Assembly (NCBI GenBank): GCA_017409205.1
Contig: JAFQTF010000016.1
Span: forward strand, 1 to 55,386
DNA length: 55,386 bases
Direction: 5' to 3'
Origin: Oscillospiraceae bacterium
GTDB taxonomy: Bacteria; Bacillota; Clostridia; Oscillospirales; Oscillospiraceae
The notes beneath the pieces are model-generated. The model saw only the letters and a program-made list of their open reading frames with translations, was not told the origin of the DNA and did not search any database. A program made the translations under genes and the position numbers. Below, one piece after another: positions 8,219 to 21,676 of this stretch; within the stretch, counting starts at the first letter, position 1, and each line of letters opens with the position of its first letter.

Positions 8219-9439
8219 ATGTATCCCAACGAACTGATGAAAATACTGGAGGATAATGCCTATGTCCGCACCGGCGGCTCCCCGGAGGAGCTGCGCTGCG
8301 CCCACTACCTTCAGGATTATGTATCCAAGTTTGGACTGAACGCTCAGCTTCAGCCCTTTGATGTCCCCATGGCAAAGATCACAAGAGCCGAACTGACAGT
8401 GGATGGTGTGTCCATTCCCTGTACCGGCTATCTGGGGGCAGGGAATTATGATGTGGAAGCTCCCATTTATTATCTGCGGGACACCGATCCTATCTCTCTT
8501 GCCAATGCAAAGGGGAAACTTGTGCTGCTGGACAGCTTTGTGGGTTACTGGAAGTATCAGGACCTGCTGAAGGCCGGTGTGGCTGGCTATATCACCTGCA
8601 ACGGAAGTCTGTTCCTCTCCGACCGGGATATCGATCAGAAGGAACAGCGTACCTATGTTCACCAGGGCAACCGGATGCCTGCGGTGAACATTCATGCTGA
8701 GGATGCAGTGAAGATCGTTCGCAGCCAGGGTAAGCTGGCCCGGATCGTTCTGGAGCAGGAGGAATGGGTGGGACAATCCCACAATGTCGTGGTGGATATC
8801 CCCGGCGAGGTGGAGGATTACATTGCATTCACCGCCCACTATGATTCCACCCATCTTTCCATCGGCGTCTACGACAACCTTTCCGGTGTGGCAGGCCTTT
8901 TGTACATGGCAGAGTATTTTGCAAAAAATCCCCAGCATTACAGCCTGCGTTTCCTCTTCTGCGGCAGTGAGGAGCGGGGTCTGCTGGGCGCCAAGGCTTA
9001 CTGTGCCAGTGAGGAGAACATTCAGAATTGTATCCTGAACATTAATCTGGATATGATCGGCTGCCTTATGGGCAAGTTCATCAGCTGTGTTTCCGCTGAG
9101 GAAAAGATGGTGCATTATATTTCTGCCATGTCCGCGGAGCTGGGCTTTCAGAATGATGCCTACCAGGGAATCTATTCCAGCGATTCCACACCTTTTGCCG
9201 ATAAGAATGTTCCTGCTGTGTCCTTTGCCAGGAATGCCCTGCGCTCTATGGCAGGCTACCATGACCGTTATGACATTCTGGATGTCATGAGCGGTGAACA
9301 GATGCAGGCAGATTTTGAATTCGTGCTGGCCTTTGCCAAGCGGATGGCTGCGGCAAAGCATCCTCTGTTTGCCCGGGAGATGCCGGAAAACATCCGTGCC
9401 AAGCTGGACAATTACCTTGGCCACAAGAGAATGAAATAA
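8219..9439 (+). CDS. M28 family zinc aminopeptidase with an inserted PA-like domain
   Basis: A 406-residue peptidase of the M28 (aminopeptidase Y/S) family, expected to remove N-terminal residues from peptides. The zinc ligands appear in order: FTAHYDS (His), YDNLSG (Asp), GSEERGLLGAKAY (catalytic Glu pair), NLDMIG (Asp) and GYHDRYD (His). Residues about 75-175 resemble the protease-associated insertion common in this family. No signal peptide is visible, so it is probably cytoplasmic. The start at 8219 follows AAGGAGG (8205-8211); the in-frame ATG at 8195 precedes that site and is rejected. It sits just behind the opp terminator, so it is transcribed separately but fits the use of imported peptides. 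Confidence 0.87.
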   Translation: MYPNELMKILEDNAYVRTGGSPEELRCAHYLQDYVSKFGLNAQLQPFDVPMAKITRAELTVDGVSIPCTGYLGAGNYDVEAPIYYLRDTDPISLANAKGKLVLLDSFVGYWKYQDLLKAGVAGYITCNGSLFLSDRDIDQKEQRTYVHQGNRMPAVNIHAEDAVKIVRSQGKLARIVLEQEEWVGQSHNVVVDIPGEVEDYIAFTAHYDSTHLSIGVYDNLSGVAGLLYMAEYFAKNPQHYSLRFLFCGSEERGLLGAKAYCASEENIQNCILNINLDMIGCLMGKFISCVSAEEKMVHYISAMSAELGFQNDAYQGIYSSDSTPFADKNVPAVSFARNALRSMAGYHDRYDILDVMSGEQMQADFEFVLAFAKRMAAAKHPLFAREMPENIRAKLDNYLGHKRMK

Positions 9440-9444
9440 GAAAA

Positions 9445-9480
9445 AGAGCCTGCTCTACCGAGCAGGCTCTCCTTTATTTT
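9445..9480. terminator. Bidirectional terminator between the M28 peptidase and the small secreted-protein gene
   Basis: An 11-bp stem AGAGCCTGCTC/GAGCAGGCTCT (9445-9455 with 9460-9470) with loop TACC. T-rich tails occur on both strands (CCTTTATTTT on plus, TTTTTCTTATTT on minus). It serves two convergent genes, and the stop codon of the minus-strand gene lies inside the plus-strand tail. Confidence 0.88.
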
Positions 9481-9812
9481 GCAGACCAGATCAGTCGGTC
9501 TCCCAGCCAGATCTCTGTTTCATCGGTGATTTCATAGTAGAGACACCGGCTTCCATTGTTATGAATGGGGGAGCTTAGGACTTTCCATACGGTTATGTAG
9601 AGTTTTGTTCCCTCGTAGCGGTATTTTATATTGGAAATGGCCAAGGCAGAATCGGGACTGTCAATATAGATAGTTACCTGTCTGTCATGGGCCTGTACAT
9701 CAACGGCAAGTGCATTTCCATTCACAGGCGAGCCGATGACAAAAACCTTCAGACCGATGACAAATACCGCCAGAAGCAGGACGGAAAACAGAATAACAGC
9801 AGCTTTTTTCAT
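9474..9812 (-). CDS. Small secreted or membrane-anchored protein of unknown function
   Basis: A 112-residue protein with an N-terminal hydrophobic segment (AAVILFSVLLLAVFVIGLKV) that acts as a signal peptide or single anchor. A compact domain rich in Tyr, Ile and Ser follows, predicted to lie outside the cell and to be mostly beta strand. No lipobox is visible. The start follows AAAGGGAGGG. A promoter lies directly upstream and a shared terminator directly downstream, so it is a single-gene unit. I do not recognise the family. Confidence 0.6.
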   Translation of the reverse strand: MKKAAVILFSVLLLAVFVIGLKVFVIGSPVNGNALAVDVQAHDRQVTIYIDSPDSALAISNIKYRYEGTKLYITVWKVLSSPIHNNGSRCLYYEITDETEIWLGDRLIWSAK

Positions 9813-9833
9813 GAAAATCCCTCCCTTTAAAAT

Positions 9834-9863
9834 ATTATATCATGGAATACGGTTTGGACGCAA
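9834..9863 (-). promoter_or_regulatory. Promoter of the small secreted-protein gene
   Basis: On the minus strand TTGCGT (9858-9863), an 18-bp spacer and TATAAT (9834-9839), just upstream of the gene ending at 9812. The -10 is perfect; the -35 keeps TTG. Confidence 0.6.
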
Positions 9864-9897
9864 CAGGGGGGATCAATCTTAAAGATAATTTAGAAAA

Positions 9898-11184
9898 TTA
9901 CTTGCACTGAGTCATTAGCCGCAGGATCTCTGTATCCGTGTCTTTCATTCCCCGCACGCCGATGGAGGCCATATTTTTGATGCACTGTTCCGGTGTTTCG
10001 GCACAGATGCCGTCACTGGTGCGCAGGGCCACGCCATTGACGGCGTGGAGGGCAGCAGTGAGGGCGGCAAAAGAGCCGGTGGCCACCTTCATGGCGCAGC
10101 CAACCTTACCGCCGTCGCAGATCATGCCGGTGACGGTGCCGCACATATTCCGGATGGCGTGACCGATCTGCTGGTCGCTGCCTCCCAGCAGGAAGGCAAT
10201 ACCGGCAGCTGCAGCGGTGGAGGAACACATGACACAGCTGCACATGGGGGAAAGCTTGCCCACGAAGGCATTGCAGTACCGGTTCACCAGATGCCCCAGG
10301 GCCAGCGCCTGAACGGTTCGGAGCCGGGACGCACCAATGGCTTTTGCAGTCTCGGAAATGGGAAGGATCACCACCAGCCCCTTGGTGCCGGCGCCGGAGC
10401 TGGACATGGTAGGGAAGGGACAACCGTCCAGACGGCTCTCGGCGGCGGATGTGACGGCCAATGTGATTTTGTGAATCAGATCACCTCCCAACAGGGAGAA
10501 GGCGTCAGGACGCCGCAGAACGCCTGCCAGACCAATTCCGATGGGATGGCTGAGGGAATAGTCTGCCAGAGCTTCGTTCATGGCCACGCCGTCCATCAGG
10601 AAGGAAAGCTCCTCTTCGGAAGAACTGCAGACCAGCTGCCGGATACCGGCAATGGTCATTTCGGTCAGTGCGTCCACCAGAGGATCCCCGGCGGCAGCGG
10701 CAGATGCGGCACACTTCTCAAAAAGAACTTCTCCGTTGTGGCTCAGATAGACAAAATTGGTGTGGGATCCCCGGGTGATACATACTGCTTCTTCCTGGCC
10801 GGAACGGAGGGTACAGCGGACAAAAATGCTCTTTTCTTCATTCCTTACCTGAACGACGACATGACCGCCCTCCACGATTGCCCGGGCATTGGCAAGCAGC
10901 TCGGGGGTCAGACCGTGCAGCAGCTGCAGCCCCTGATCCGGATTTTTCAGGACAGCGCCAATGGCGGCTGCCCAGGGGATACCTACCTGGGTGCAGCCGG
11001 GAATACCGGCAGACATGGCGTTTTTATAAATACCGGGATTTACTTCAACGGTAATGGACTCAATAGCTCCGGTCAGAACAGTGCCTGCCTTTGCGGCACA
11101 CAGGGCGACACAAACGGGTTCTGTGCAGCCCAGTGCCGGCACCACATCCTGGTGAAGCAGCTGAAGCATTTGCTCTTTTGTCAT
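9898..11184 (-). CDS. cyuA: L-cysteine desulfidase family protein (CyuA/YhaM, UPF0597)
   Basis: A 428-residue cytoplasmic enzyme of the UPF0597 family, related to the alpha domain of iron-sulfur L-serine dehydratases. The E. coli and Methanocaldococcus relatives break cysteine down to pyruvate, ammonia and sulfide using an oxygen-sensitive 4Fe-4S cluster. Family marks seen here are DVVPALGCTEPVCVALCAAK at the N-terminus, FPTMSSSGAGTKGLVVILP in the middle, and C-terminal cysteine motifs MCSCVMCSSTAAA and GMICDGGKVGCAMKVATG. The length is normal. The start follows AGGAAG at reasonable distance. It is not in an operon with asnS because a terminator (11259-11289) separates them. It fits amino-acid fermentation downstream of peptide uptake. 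A serine-type substrate cannot be excluded. Confidence 0.85.
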   Translation of the reverse strand: MTKEQMLQLLHQDVVPALGCTEPVCVALCAAKAGTVLTGAIESITVEVNPGIYKNAMSAGIPGCTQVGIPWAAAIGAVLKNPDQGLQLLHGLTPELLANARAIVEGGHVVVQVRNEEKSIFVRCTLRSGQEEAVCITRGSHTNFVYLSHNGEVLFEKCAASAAAAGDPLVDALTEMTIAGIRQLVCSSSEEELSFLMDGVAMNEALADYSLSHPIGIGLAGVLRRPDAFSLLGGDLIHKITLAVTSAAESRLDGCPFPTMSSSGAGTKGLVVILPISETAKAIGASRLRTVQALALGHLVNRYCNAFVGKLSPMCSCVMCSSTAAAAGIAFLLGGSDQQIGHAIRNMCGTVTGMICDGGKVGCAMKVATGSFAALTAALHAVNGVALRTSDGICAETPEQCIKNMASIGVRGMKDTDTEILRLMTQCK

Positions 11185-11258
11185 ATCAGATCACTTCCTG
11201 CTGATTTTTCTATATCATAGCATAGTCTGTTGCGTAAGTACATGGAAAAAACATGATA

Positions 11259-11289
11259 AAAGGCGAACCGTATTTCACGGTTCGCCTTT
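11259..11289 (-). terminator. Terminator of asnS
   Basis: A 13-bp stem AAAGGCGAACCGT/ACGGTTCGCCTTT (11259-11271 with 11277-11289). On the minus strand it is followed by TTTTATCATGTTTTTT. It lies between asnS and cyuA and ends the asnS transcript. Confidence 0.82.
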
Positions 11290-11313
11290 AAAATCCTGTT
11301 GCGGTTCGGATGC

Positions 11314-12705
11314 TTACAGTTCGCAGTTGCCAACAGTGCGGGGGAAGGGGATGGCGTCACGGATGTTACCGATACCGGTCATGTACATAACGATACGCTC
11401 AAAGCCCAGACCGAAGCCTGCATGACGGGTGGAGCCATACTTACGCAGATCCAGATAGAAATCGTAATCCTCAGGCTTCATGCCCAGTTCCTCAATACGG
11501 GCCTTCAGCAGGTCATAGTTGTCCTCACGCTGGCTGCCGCCGGTGATCTCGCCGACGCCGGGCACCAGGCAGTCCACAGCGGCAACGGTCTTGCCATCGG
11601 GATTCAGCTTCATGTAGAAGGCCTTGATATCCTTGGGGTAGTCGGTGACGAAGACAGGCTTCTTGAAAAGCACCTCGGTGAGATAACGCTCATGCTCGGT
11701 CTGCAGGTCGCAGCCCCAGCTGACGGGATATTCAAACTTGTCGTTGTGCTGCTGCAGCAGTTCCACAGCCTCGGTGTAGGTGATGCGGCCGAAGTCGTTG
11801 TTCAGAACATTGTTCAGACGATCCAGCAGACCCTTGTCCAGGAACTGGTTGAAGAAGGCCATTTCTTCAGGAGCGTGCTCCAGCACATAGGAAATGATAT
11901 ACTTGATCATATCCTCTTCCACCCGCATCAGATCCTGCAGATCGGCAAAGGCCATTTCGGGCTCGATCATCCAGAATTCAGCAGCATGACGGGTAGTGTT
12001 GGAATTCTCGGCACGGAAGGTGGGGCCGAAGGTATAGATGTTGCGGAAGGCCATGGCGTAGGTTTCGCCGTTGAGCTGGCCGGAAACCGTCAGGTTGGTG
12101 GGCTTGCCGAAGAAGTCCTTGGAGAAATCCACCTTGCCGTCCTCGGTCAGGGGGATATTCTTCAGATCCAGAGTGGTGACCTGGAACATTTCACCTGCAC
12201 CCTCGCAGTCAGAGCCGGTGATCAGGGGGGTGTTCACATAGACGAAGTCACGATCCTGGAAGAACTGGTGGATGGCCATGGCAGCCAGGCTCCGGACACG
12301 GAACACAGCCTGGAAAGTGTTGGCCCGGGGACGCAGATGGGGAATGGAGCGCAGGAACTCCATGGAGTGCTTCTTGGGCTGCAGGGGATAGTCGCCGGAG
12401 GAGGGGCCCTCCACGATGACGGAGCTGGCCTGAATTTCAAAGGGCTGCTTTGCGCCGGGGGTCAGCACCAGAGTGCCCTTGACGATGAGGGCTGCGCCCA
12501 CGTTGATCTTGGAGATCTCCTGGAAATTGGCGATGGAATCGTTATAAACCACCTGAACGGGGGTGAAGTAAGTACCGTCATTGATTACGATGAAGCCAAA
12601 CTGCTTGGAAGGACGCTTATTGCGCACCCAGCCGCCGATCTCAATTTCCTGATCGACATACTTTTCGGTGTTTCGGAACAGTTCACGAACGGTGATAAGC
12701 TGCAT
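11314..12705 (-). CDS. asnS: Asparagine--tRNA ligase
   Basis: Class IIb aminoacyl-tRNA synthetase, 463 residues, which charges tRNA-Asn with asparagine. It has an N-terminal anticodon-binding OB domain ([19 protein letters not shown], residues about 20-110) followed by the class II catalytic domain. Motif 2 lies near [20 protein letters not shown] and motif 3 near [20 protein letters not shown]. The [15 protein letters not shown] ending favours AsnRS over AspRS. No T-box is possible because the leader is only about 30 nt. It has its own promoter (12742-12770) and terminator, so it is monocistronic. Confidence 0.95.
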   Translation of the reverse strand: MQLITVRELFRNTEKYVDQEIEIGGWVRNKRPSKQFGFIVINDGTYFTPVQVVYNDSIANFQEISKINVGAALIVKGTLVLTPGAKQPFEIQASSVIVEGPSSGDYPLQPKKHSMEFLRSIPHLRPRANTFQAVFRVRSLAAMAIHQFFQDRDFVYVNTPLITGSDCEGAGEMFQVTTLDLKNIPLTEDGKVDFSKDFFGKPTNLTVSGQLNGETYAMAFRNIYTFGPTFRAENSNTTRHAAEFWMIEPEMAFADLQDLMRVEEDMIKYIISYVLEHAPEEMAFFNQFLDKGLLDRLNNVLNNDFGRITYTEAVELLQQHNDKFEYPVSWGCDLQTEHERYLTEVLFKKPVFVTDYPKDIKAFYMKLNPDGKTVAAVDCLVPGVGEITGGSQREDNYDLLKARIEELGMKPEDYDFYLDLRKYGSTRHAGFGLGFERIVMYMTGIGNIRDAIPFPRTVGNCEL

Positions 12706-12741
12706 ATTCGTTTCCTCTCTTCGTGGTTAAAATATAGGGTA

Positions 12742-12770
12742 AGTATACGCCAATTTGGGAGAATTTACAA
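12742..12770 (-). promoter_or_regulatory. Promoter of asnS
   Basis: On the minus strand TTGTAA (12765-12770), a 17-bp spacer and TATACT (12742-12747). The transcript start would fall near 12735, about 30 nt before the start codon. Confidence 0.7.
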
Positions 12771-12874
12771 GAGGGAATCTTGATTTTTGTGGGAAATAAT
12801 CAAAATAATTTCCCGTTTGGTGGCTGATGAACAAAATTAGGAAAAATATGGAAGGAAAGATAATCAATTCTTAA

Positions 12875-12904
12875 TTGTACAATTATCCGTATTTGTGATA
12901 AAAT
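12875..12904 (+). promoter_or_regulatory. Probable promoter of the LtaS-like gene
   Basis: TTGTAC (12875-12880), an 18-bp spacer and TAAAAT (12899-12904) in an AT-rich stretch directly before the ribosome binding site of the gene at 12939. The -35 is weak. Confidence 0.45.
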
Positions 12905-12938
12905 AAAAAAATCATACACAAAAGGAGCACAGGTTTCC

Positions 12939-14879
12939 ATGGCGACCATCGTTGGAAAATATGAAAAGAGGACACCGCAAACAGGGAGATGCTGCCCGTT
13001 TATTCTGGTTCCTGTTTCTTTTTTTCTGGTTGAGGTATTTGGTTTTTTCTATTTGCAGTCGGTGTCTGATAGAACCTGCTGGCCTCTGGCTTTCGGAGGA
13101 CTGTGGGCAGCGCTTCTGGGCGGTATTCTGCGTCTGCCCTCCCGGAGGGTGAGCCGCGGGCTGTTCGGAGTACTGTTTGCTGTCAGTGTGGTCTACAGTG
13201 TGGGCCAGAGCGGCTATTATCAGCTGTTTTCTGAAATGATGTGGATCTCCGAATTTCGCTATGCTTCGGAAGGATCCGACTATCTGGATGTGCTGCTGAG
13301 TTATCCGGTATCCTGGTTCCTCTGGATCGCCGGACTTCTGGCAATGGGAATCCTGATCCTCTGGAAATATCCCCGGTTCAAACGTCCGGTGCTGCCCCGG
13401 GTGATTTGGGCAGCAGTTGGTGCGGCTGCTGCAGTGGGTGCCGTTATGCTGCCGCAGCAGGTTTTTGAGAATGACCGCAGCATCCAGTTTGCAAAATCAG
13501 ACTATGGCAGAATGCAGTCTGCAGAAGCGGCTTATGAGAATATGTTCAATGCTCACCGGCTGTATCAGGTTTGTGGCCTTTTTCAGACCATGGCCAAGGA
13601 TATTTATGCCAACAATATTTTTCCGCTGACACAAGAATATATCATGGAGCAGGAGGAAAATCAGAAACAGATTGAAACATATTTTGAAGAGGATGACACC
13701 AGCCTTCCCCAATCGAAGAAAAATGCCATGACCGGACTTCTGGAGGGAAAGAATGTGGTACTGGTGCTGATGGAATCCATGGATGACTGGATGATCGGCG
13801 ACCATACCCCGACACTGTGCCGGTTGATGGAGGAAGGAATCAACTTTACCAATTTCTACACACCGCCTTATGGCGGCATCCGAACCTTCAACACGGAGTT
13901 CTGCATCAATACAGGCTCGTTCCTCAGCAGCCAGGGCGGCTACGCCTTTGACTATGTGACCAATGAATACAATCAGTCTCTGGCATCGCTGCTGCGGCAG
14001 CAGGGGTACTCTGCCAAAGTGTTCCACTATAACGATCCTTCATTTTACAGCCGGGATGTGTTTTCTGAGGCCCTGGGCTATGAGGAATATGTATGCTATG
14101 CCGATTATCTGACGGAATACACGGAAAAGCATCAGAAAGACCTGTTGTACGATGATCTTCTGCTGTTCAAAAATCCCGGTCTGCGGCAGGAATTTTTCCG
14201 GGAAGGGAAGACGCTGAACTTTGTCATTACCCGTTCCGCCCATCTGAGTTATAAGTATAATGAGGTTCTGAGTCATTGGGGACTGAAAAAATACCCGGAA
14301 TACCGGGGCATGACGGGAAATGAAGAAACCGACTGCGCACTGCTGAAGGCACGTCTGGTGGATGACCTGTTCCAGTGGCTGCTGATGGAGCTGGAGGATG
14401 AGGGCCGGCTTCAGGATACCGTCATCATTGGTGTCACCGATCACTATACCTACGGCTACAAAAATGAAACAGCCCTGCTGGAGCTGTCCGGGGTAGGGGA
14501 AAAGCTGCTGCTGGAAAAGACTCCCTGCTTTATCTGGAGCGCGGATCTGCAGCCCGTGCAGGTGGAGAAGACCCTGAATACGTCGGATCTGCTGCCCACG
14601 GTGCTGAATCTGATGGGATTGGAAGCAGAATACGATTACATCGGCAGGGATGCATTTGATCCGGACTATCCGGGCTACGCCATCTTTGCGGACGGCAGCT
14701 GGATCACAGGAAATGTGGCATGGGATGCCGGAAAGCGGAAGCTGCTCTATCTGAAGGAGGATGCACCGAAGGTCACGCCGGAATTCCGCATAGAAATGAA
14801 CCGCTTGACAGAGGAATTCACCGGTATCAACAACCTGATCCTGGAAACGGACTACTATAAGTTCGGGACAGAAGAATGA
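12939..14879 (+). CDS. LTA synthase family membrane sulfatase-fold protein (probable phosphoglycerol transferase)
   Basis: A 646-residue protein with about five N-terminal membrane spans (residues about 20-165), a linker, and an outside alkaline-phosphatase/sulfatase-fold domain from about residue 265. Active-site candidates match LtaS: VLMESMDDW with the metal-binding Glu (about 278), GGIRTFNTEF with the Thr nucleophile (about 314), and TDHYTYG with the Asp-His metal ligands (about 500). Family members transfer glycerol phosphate from phosphatidylglycerol to build lipoteichoic acid or decorate surface glycans. The exact acceptor cannot be told from sequence. The start follows AAAGGAG (12921-12927). 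It is divergent from asnS and stands alone. Confidence 0.82.
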   Translation: MATIVGKYEKRTPQTGRCCPFILVPVSFFLVEVFGFFYLQSVSDRTCWPLAFGGLWAALLGGILRLPSRRVSRGLFGVLFAVSVVYSVGQSGYYQLFSEMMWISEFRYASEGSDYLDVLLSYPVSWFLWIAGLLAMGILILWKYPRFKRPVLPRVIWAAVGAAAAVGAVMLPQQVFENDRSIQFAKSDYGRMQSAEAAYENMFNAHRLYQVCGLFQTMAKDIYANNIFPLTQEYIMEQEENQKQIETYFEEDDTSLPQSKKNAMTGLLEGKNVVLVLMESMDDWMIGDHTPTLCRLMEEGINFTNFYTPPYGGIRTFNTEFCINTGSFLSSQGGYAFDYVTNEYNQSLASLLRQQGYSAKVFHYNDPSFYSRDVFSEALGYEEYVCYADYLTEYTEKHQKDLLYDDLLLFKNPGLRQEFFREGKTLNFVITRSAHLSYKYNEVLSHWGLKKYPEYRGMTGNEETDCALLKARLVDDLFQWLLMELEDEGRLQDTVIIGVTDHYTYGYKNETALLELSGVGEKLLLEKTPCFIWSADLQPVQVEKTLNTSDLLPTVLNLMGLEAEYDYIGRDAFDPDYPGYAIFADGSWITGNVAWDAGKRKLLYLKEDAPKVTPEFRIEMNRLTEEFTGINNLILETDYYKFGTEE

Positions 14880-14886
14880 TCGTTTA

Positions 14887-15017
14887 CGTGGACTGCGCAG
14901 AGATTATAGTGCGATTGCCACTGGCAATCGATGGATCATTGATTCGCTGCGCGGAGAACCACGCCAATATCAGGGGCGTCAATGATCCTCGATCCCATGG
15001 GATCACGACTCCTGATA
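14887..15017. repeat. Intergenic element made of nested inverted repeats
   Basis: Five inverted pairs are packed into about 130 bp. CGATTGCCA/TGGCAATCG is at 14912-14920 and 14922-14930. GGATCATTGA/TCAATGATCC is at 14933-14942 and 14979-14988. The 14-bp palindrome GATCCCATGGGATC is at 14991-15004. TATCAGG/CCTGATA is at 14968-14974 and 15011-15017. CGTGG plus GCGCAG (14887-14900) pair with CTGCGC and CCACG (14947-14963). It lies between the LtaS-like gene and the atp terminator and codes for nothing I can see. It looks like a small non-autonomous repeat (MITE or REP type) or a structured RNA; only other genome copies would decide. Confidence 0.55.
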
Positions 15018-15038
15018 GGACGCAGAAGGAAAACAAAA

Positions 15039-15064
15039 CCGCCGGTACCGTTTGGTACCGGCGG
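15039..15064 (-). terminator. Terminator of the atp operon
   Basis: A perfect 11-bp stem CCGCCGGTACC/GGTACCGGCGG (15039-15049 with 15054-15064). On the minus strand it is followed by TTTTGTTTT. It lies 9 nt after the atpC stop. Confidence 0.9.
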
Positions 15065-15073
15065 TATTTGCAT

Positions 15074-17791
<2,718 letters not shown>

Positions 17792-17807
17792 GCGGTACCC
17801 TCCTCCC

Positions 17808-19331
<1,524 letters not shown>

Positions 19332-19334
19332 TCA

Positions 19335-19874
19335 TCAGAGTACGGTGTTTTTCAGCAGATCACGGATGGTGTCCATGCGGTGAGACACGGTATCATCCAG
19401 ACGCTGACCGTCGTAGTCCAGGCGGACACCGCCCAAACAAGAGGGGTCAATGCGATTCATCAGCTCAATATGCTTGCCGGTGAGCTGAGCCAGCTTGCCG
19501 GTGAGCTTTTCTGCCTGGGCTTCGGAAAGGGCCACGGCAGTCACAGCAGTCACGGGCAAAATGCCGTTATCCTGATTATACAGCGCTGCGAAGGCATCGC
19601 AGCAGTCGGAGAAATAGCGCATGTAGCCCTTCTCCGTCAGGATTTTCAGGAAGTTCAGAACGTAAGGGTGAACGGTGCCCCGGAAGCTGTCGTCCAGGAT
19701 CTTGCAGCGCTCGGCCTTGGTCAGACTGGGGGTGGACAGCAGCTTGACGAAGTCAGGCTCCTGACGGAAGCTGTCCTTCAGCACCTTCAGCTGCTGGATG
19801 ATCCCGGCAGTCAGGTTCTCTTCCTTTGCCAATTCGTACAGCGATTCGCCGTAAACATTTCCGATCTGGGTCAT
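19335..19874 (-). CDS. atpH: ATP synthase F1 subunit delta
   Basis: Peripheral-stalk delta (OSCP) subunit, 179 residues. The N-terminal helical domain (MTQIGNVYGESLYELAKEEN) and the C-terminal segment (DPSCLGGVRLDYDGQRLDDT) are conserved features that hold the stator to alpha. The ATG overlaps the atpF stop by 4 nt. Confidence 0.93.
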   Translation of the reverse strand: MTQIGNVYGESLYELAKEENLTAGIIQQLKVLKDSFRQEPDFVKLLSTPSLTKAERCKILDDSFRGTVHPYVLNFLKILTEKGYMRYFSDCCDAFAALYNQDNGILPVTAVTAVALSEAQAEKLTGKLAQLTGKHIELMNRIDPSCLGGVRLDYDGQRLDDTVSHRMDTIRDLLKNTVL

Positions 19875-20377
19875 ACAGCGCCACCCAATTCGTCAATGAA
19901 GCGGTCAATCATCTGTTCCTGATCAGCGGTGTTCAGTTCCCGGGCCACGACCTTGCCTGCAATGGCAAGAGCCAGGCCGGAGATCTCGTTCTTGGCGTCG
20001 TTGATGGCCTTCTTCTTTTCCATTTCGATATCGGAAGCGGCCTTCTGCTTGATCTGAGCAGCAGCCTGCTGGGCCTGACCGATGATCTCTTCGCTGCGGG
20101 CGTTGGCGGTCCGCTGGGCGTTCATCAGAAGATCATCTGCCTTGGCACGGGCTTCGCGCATGTTCTGCTCGTAGGTCTGCTTGATCTCCTCAGCTTCGGC
20201 ACGGGCGGCCTGAGCGGTGGTGATCTCCTTGTCAGCGGCCTCACGGCGCTGATCCAGGATTGCCTTGACCTTATCCAGGAAAAGCTTCTTTGCCAGGAAC
20301 AGCTGGATAAACAGGTTGCAGATCTGTGCGATCAGCGTAACAGGGTTTACCGTCACAAGAGACTGGTAAAGATCCAT
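19871..20377 (-). CDS. atpF: ATP synthase F0 subunit b
   Basis: Stator subunit b, 168 residues. One N-terminal membrane helix (VNPVTLIAQICNLFIQLFLA) is followed by a long charged coiled coil rich in Ala, Glu, Lys and Arg that reaches up to F1. There is one b gene only, so the peripheral stalk should be a b homodimer. It precedes atpH with a 4-nt overlap. Confidence 0.93.
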   Translation of the reverse strand: MDLYQSLVTVNPVTLIAQICNLFIQLFLAKKLFLDKVKAILDQRREAADKEITTAQAARAEAEEIKQTYEQNMREARAKADDLLMNAQRTANARSEEIIGQAQQAAAQIKQKAASDIEMEKKKAINDAKNEISGLALAIAGKVVARELNTADQEQMIDRFIDELGGAV

Positions 20378-20429
20378 TAGTTTGCCTCCTTCCGGCTAAA
20401 TTTTCTTAATGAACAGTTTTTGCCGGAGC

Positions 20430-20747
<318 letters not shown>

Positions 20748-20764
20748 TCAAATGGCCTTGGCGC

Positions 20765-21640
20765 TTAGTCGCCGGCAGCCTGTTTGATGAAGAGGGTGGT
20801 CAGGGTGCAGAAGATGAAAGCCTGAATGCAGCCGCCGAACCAGTCAAAGTACAGAGAGGGGATTGCGGGGATACCAATGGTCAGCCAGGGGTAGTCAACG
20901 CCCAGGCAGGTGAAGATGGCGCAGATGCCGAGGATGGCGGCAATAACGCCCAGAACCAGGAACAGCTTCTTGCCCAGTTTCTTGCCAACCAGGAACAGAG
21001 CCACACCTACAACGGCAACGATGGCTGCCACGTACAGGCTGGAGCCCAGGATGCCGAAGAGGGCATTGTTGCCGGCCACCAGAGCAGCGTAGACCAGTGC
21101 GCTGATAACGGTGCCGGACAGGATGTTACCGAAGTGACGGCAGGCCATGGAAACGGGGGTGAAGCATTCGGACATGATGTTGATGGGCAGCAGCACGGGA
21201 ATAGGATCCAGGAAGGAGCGGAGATATTCCTTGATGCCGGAAGCCTTGATCTTGTGATAGGTAATGAGCACAAAGACCACCAGGCCCCATGCCAGCTCGG
21301 TCATCAGGTCAGCGGTGGGGCTCCAGATGCCCAGAAGGCTGATGAGGTTGGAGACCACGCTGGATGCGAAGATGGCGAAAACCAGGGGAATGTAGATGTC
21401 AAAGTTGGGACCCATGTTGCCGCGGACGAAGTTGACGATGGCGGTGTAGAGCATTTCAGCCACAGCCTGCTTCCGGCTGATGCCGGAGACCTTCAGCCCG
21501 GTGGCAAGCCAGGCCAGCACTGCGGTGATAATGACCATGACCAGCAATGCTGCGGTCAGGGTCTGGGTGATGGGGAAGCTGCCGAGACCGGGAATTGTGA
21601 TGGAGCCGAGGATTCTTGCGCCGTTGATTGATACGTCCAT
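20765..21640 (-). CDS. atpB: ATP synthase F0 subunit a
   Basis: Stator channel subunit a, 291 residues with five to six membrane helices. The essential arginine is in MACRHFGNILSG, the equivalent of the RLFGN motif that faces the rotor ring. The N-terminus is longer than in E. coli, with the SITIPGLGSFPITQTLTAAL stretch common in Firmicutes. The LTEL-type motif is replaced by DLMTELAWGLVVFVLITYHK. The gap to atpE is 56 nt, with good ribosome binding sites on both genes. Confidence 0.93.
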   Translation of the reverse strand: MDVSINGARILGSITIPGLGSFPITQTLTAALLVMVIITAVLAWLATGLKVSGISRKQAVAEMLYTAIVNFVRGNMGPNFDIYIPLVFAIFASSVVSNLISLLGIWSPTADLMTELAWGLVVFVLITYHKIKASGIKEYLRSFLDPIPVLLPINIMSECFTPVSMACRHFGNILSGTVISALVYAALVAGNNALFGILGSSLYVAAIVAVVGVALFLVGKKLGKKLFLVLGVIAAILGICAIFTCLGVDYPWLTIGIPAIPSLYFDWFGGCIQAFIFCTLTTLFIKQAAGD

Positions 21641-21676
21641 AAAATTAATTCACCTCACAAAGTAATTGAAAGAACT

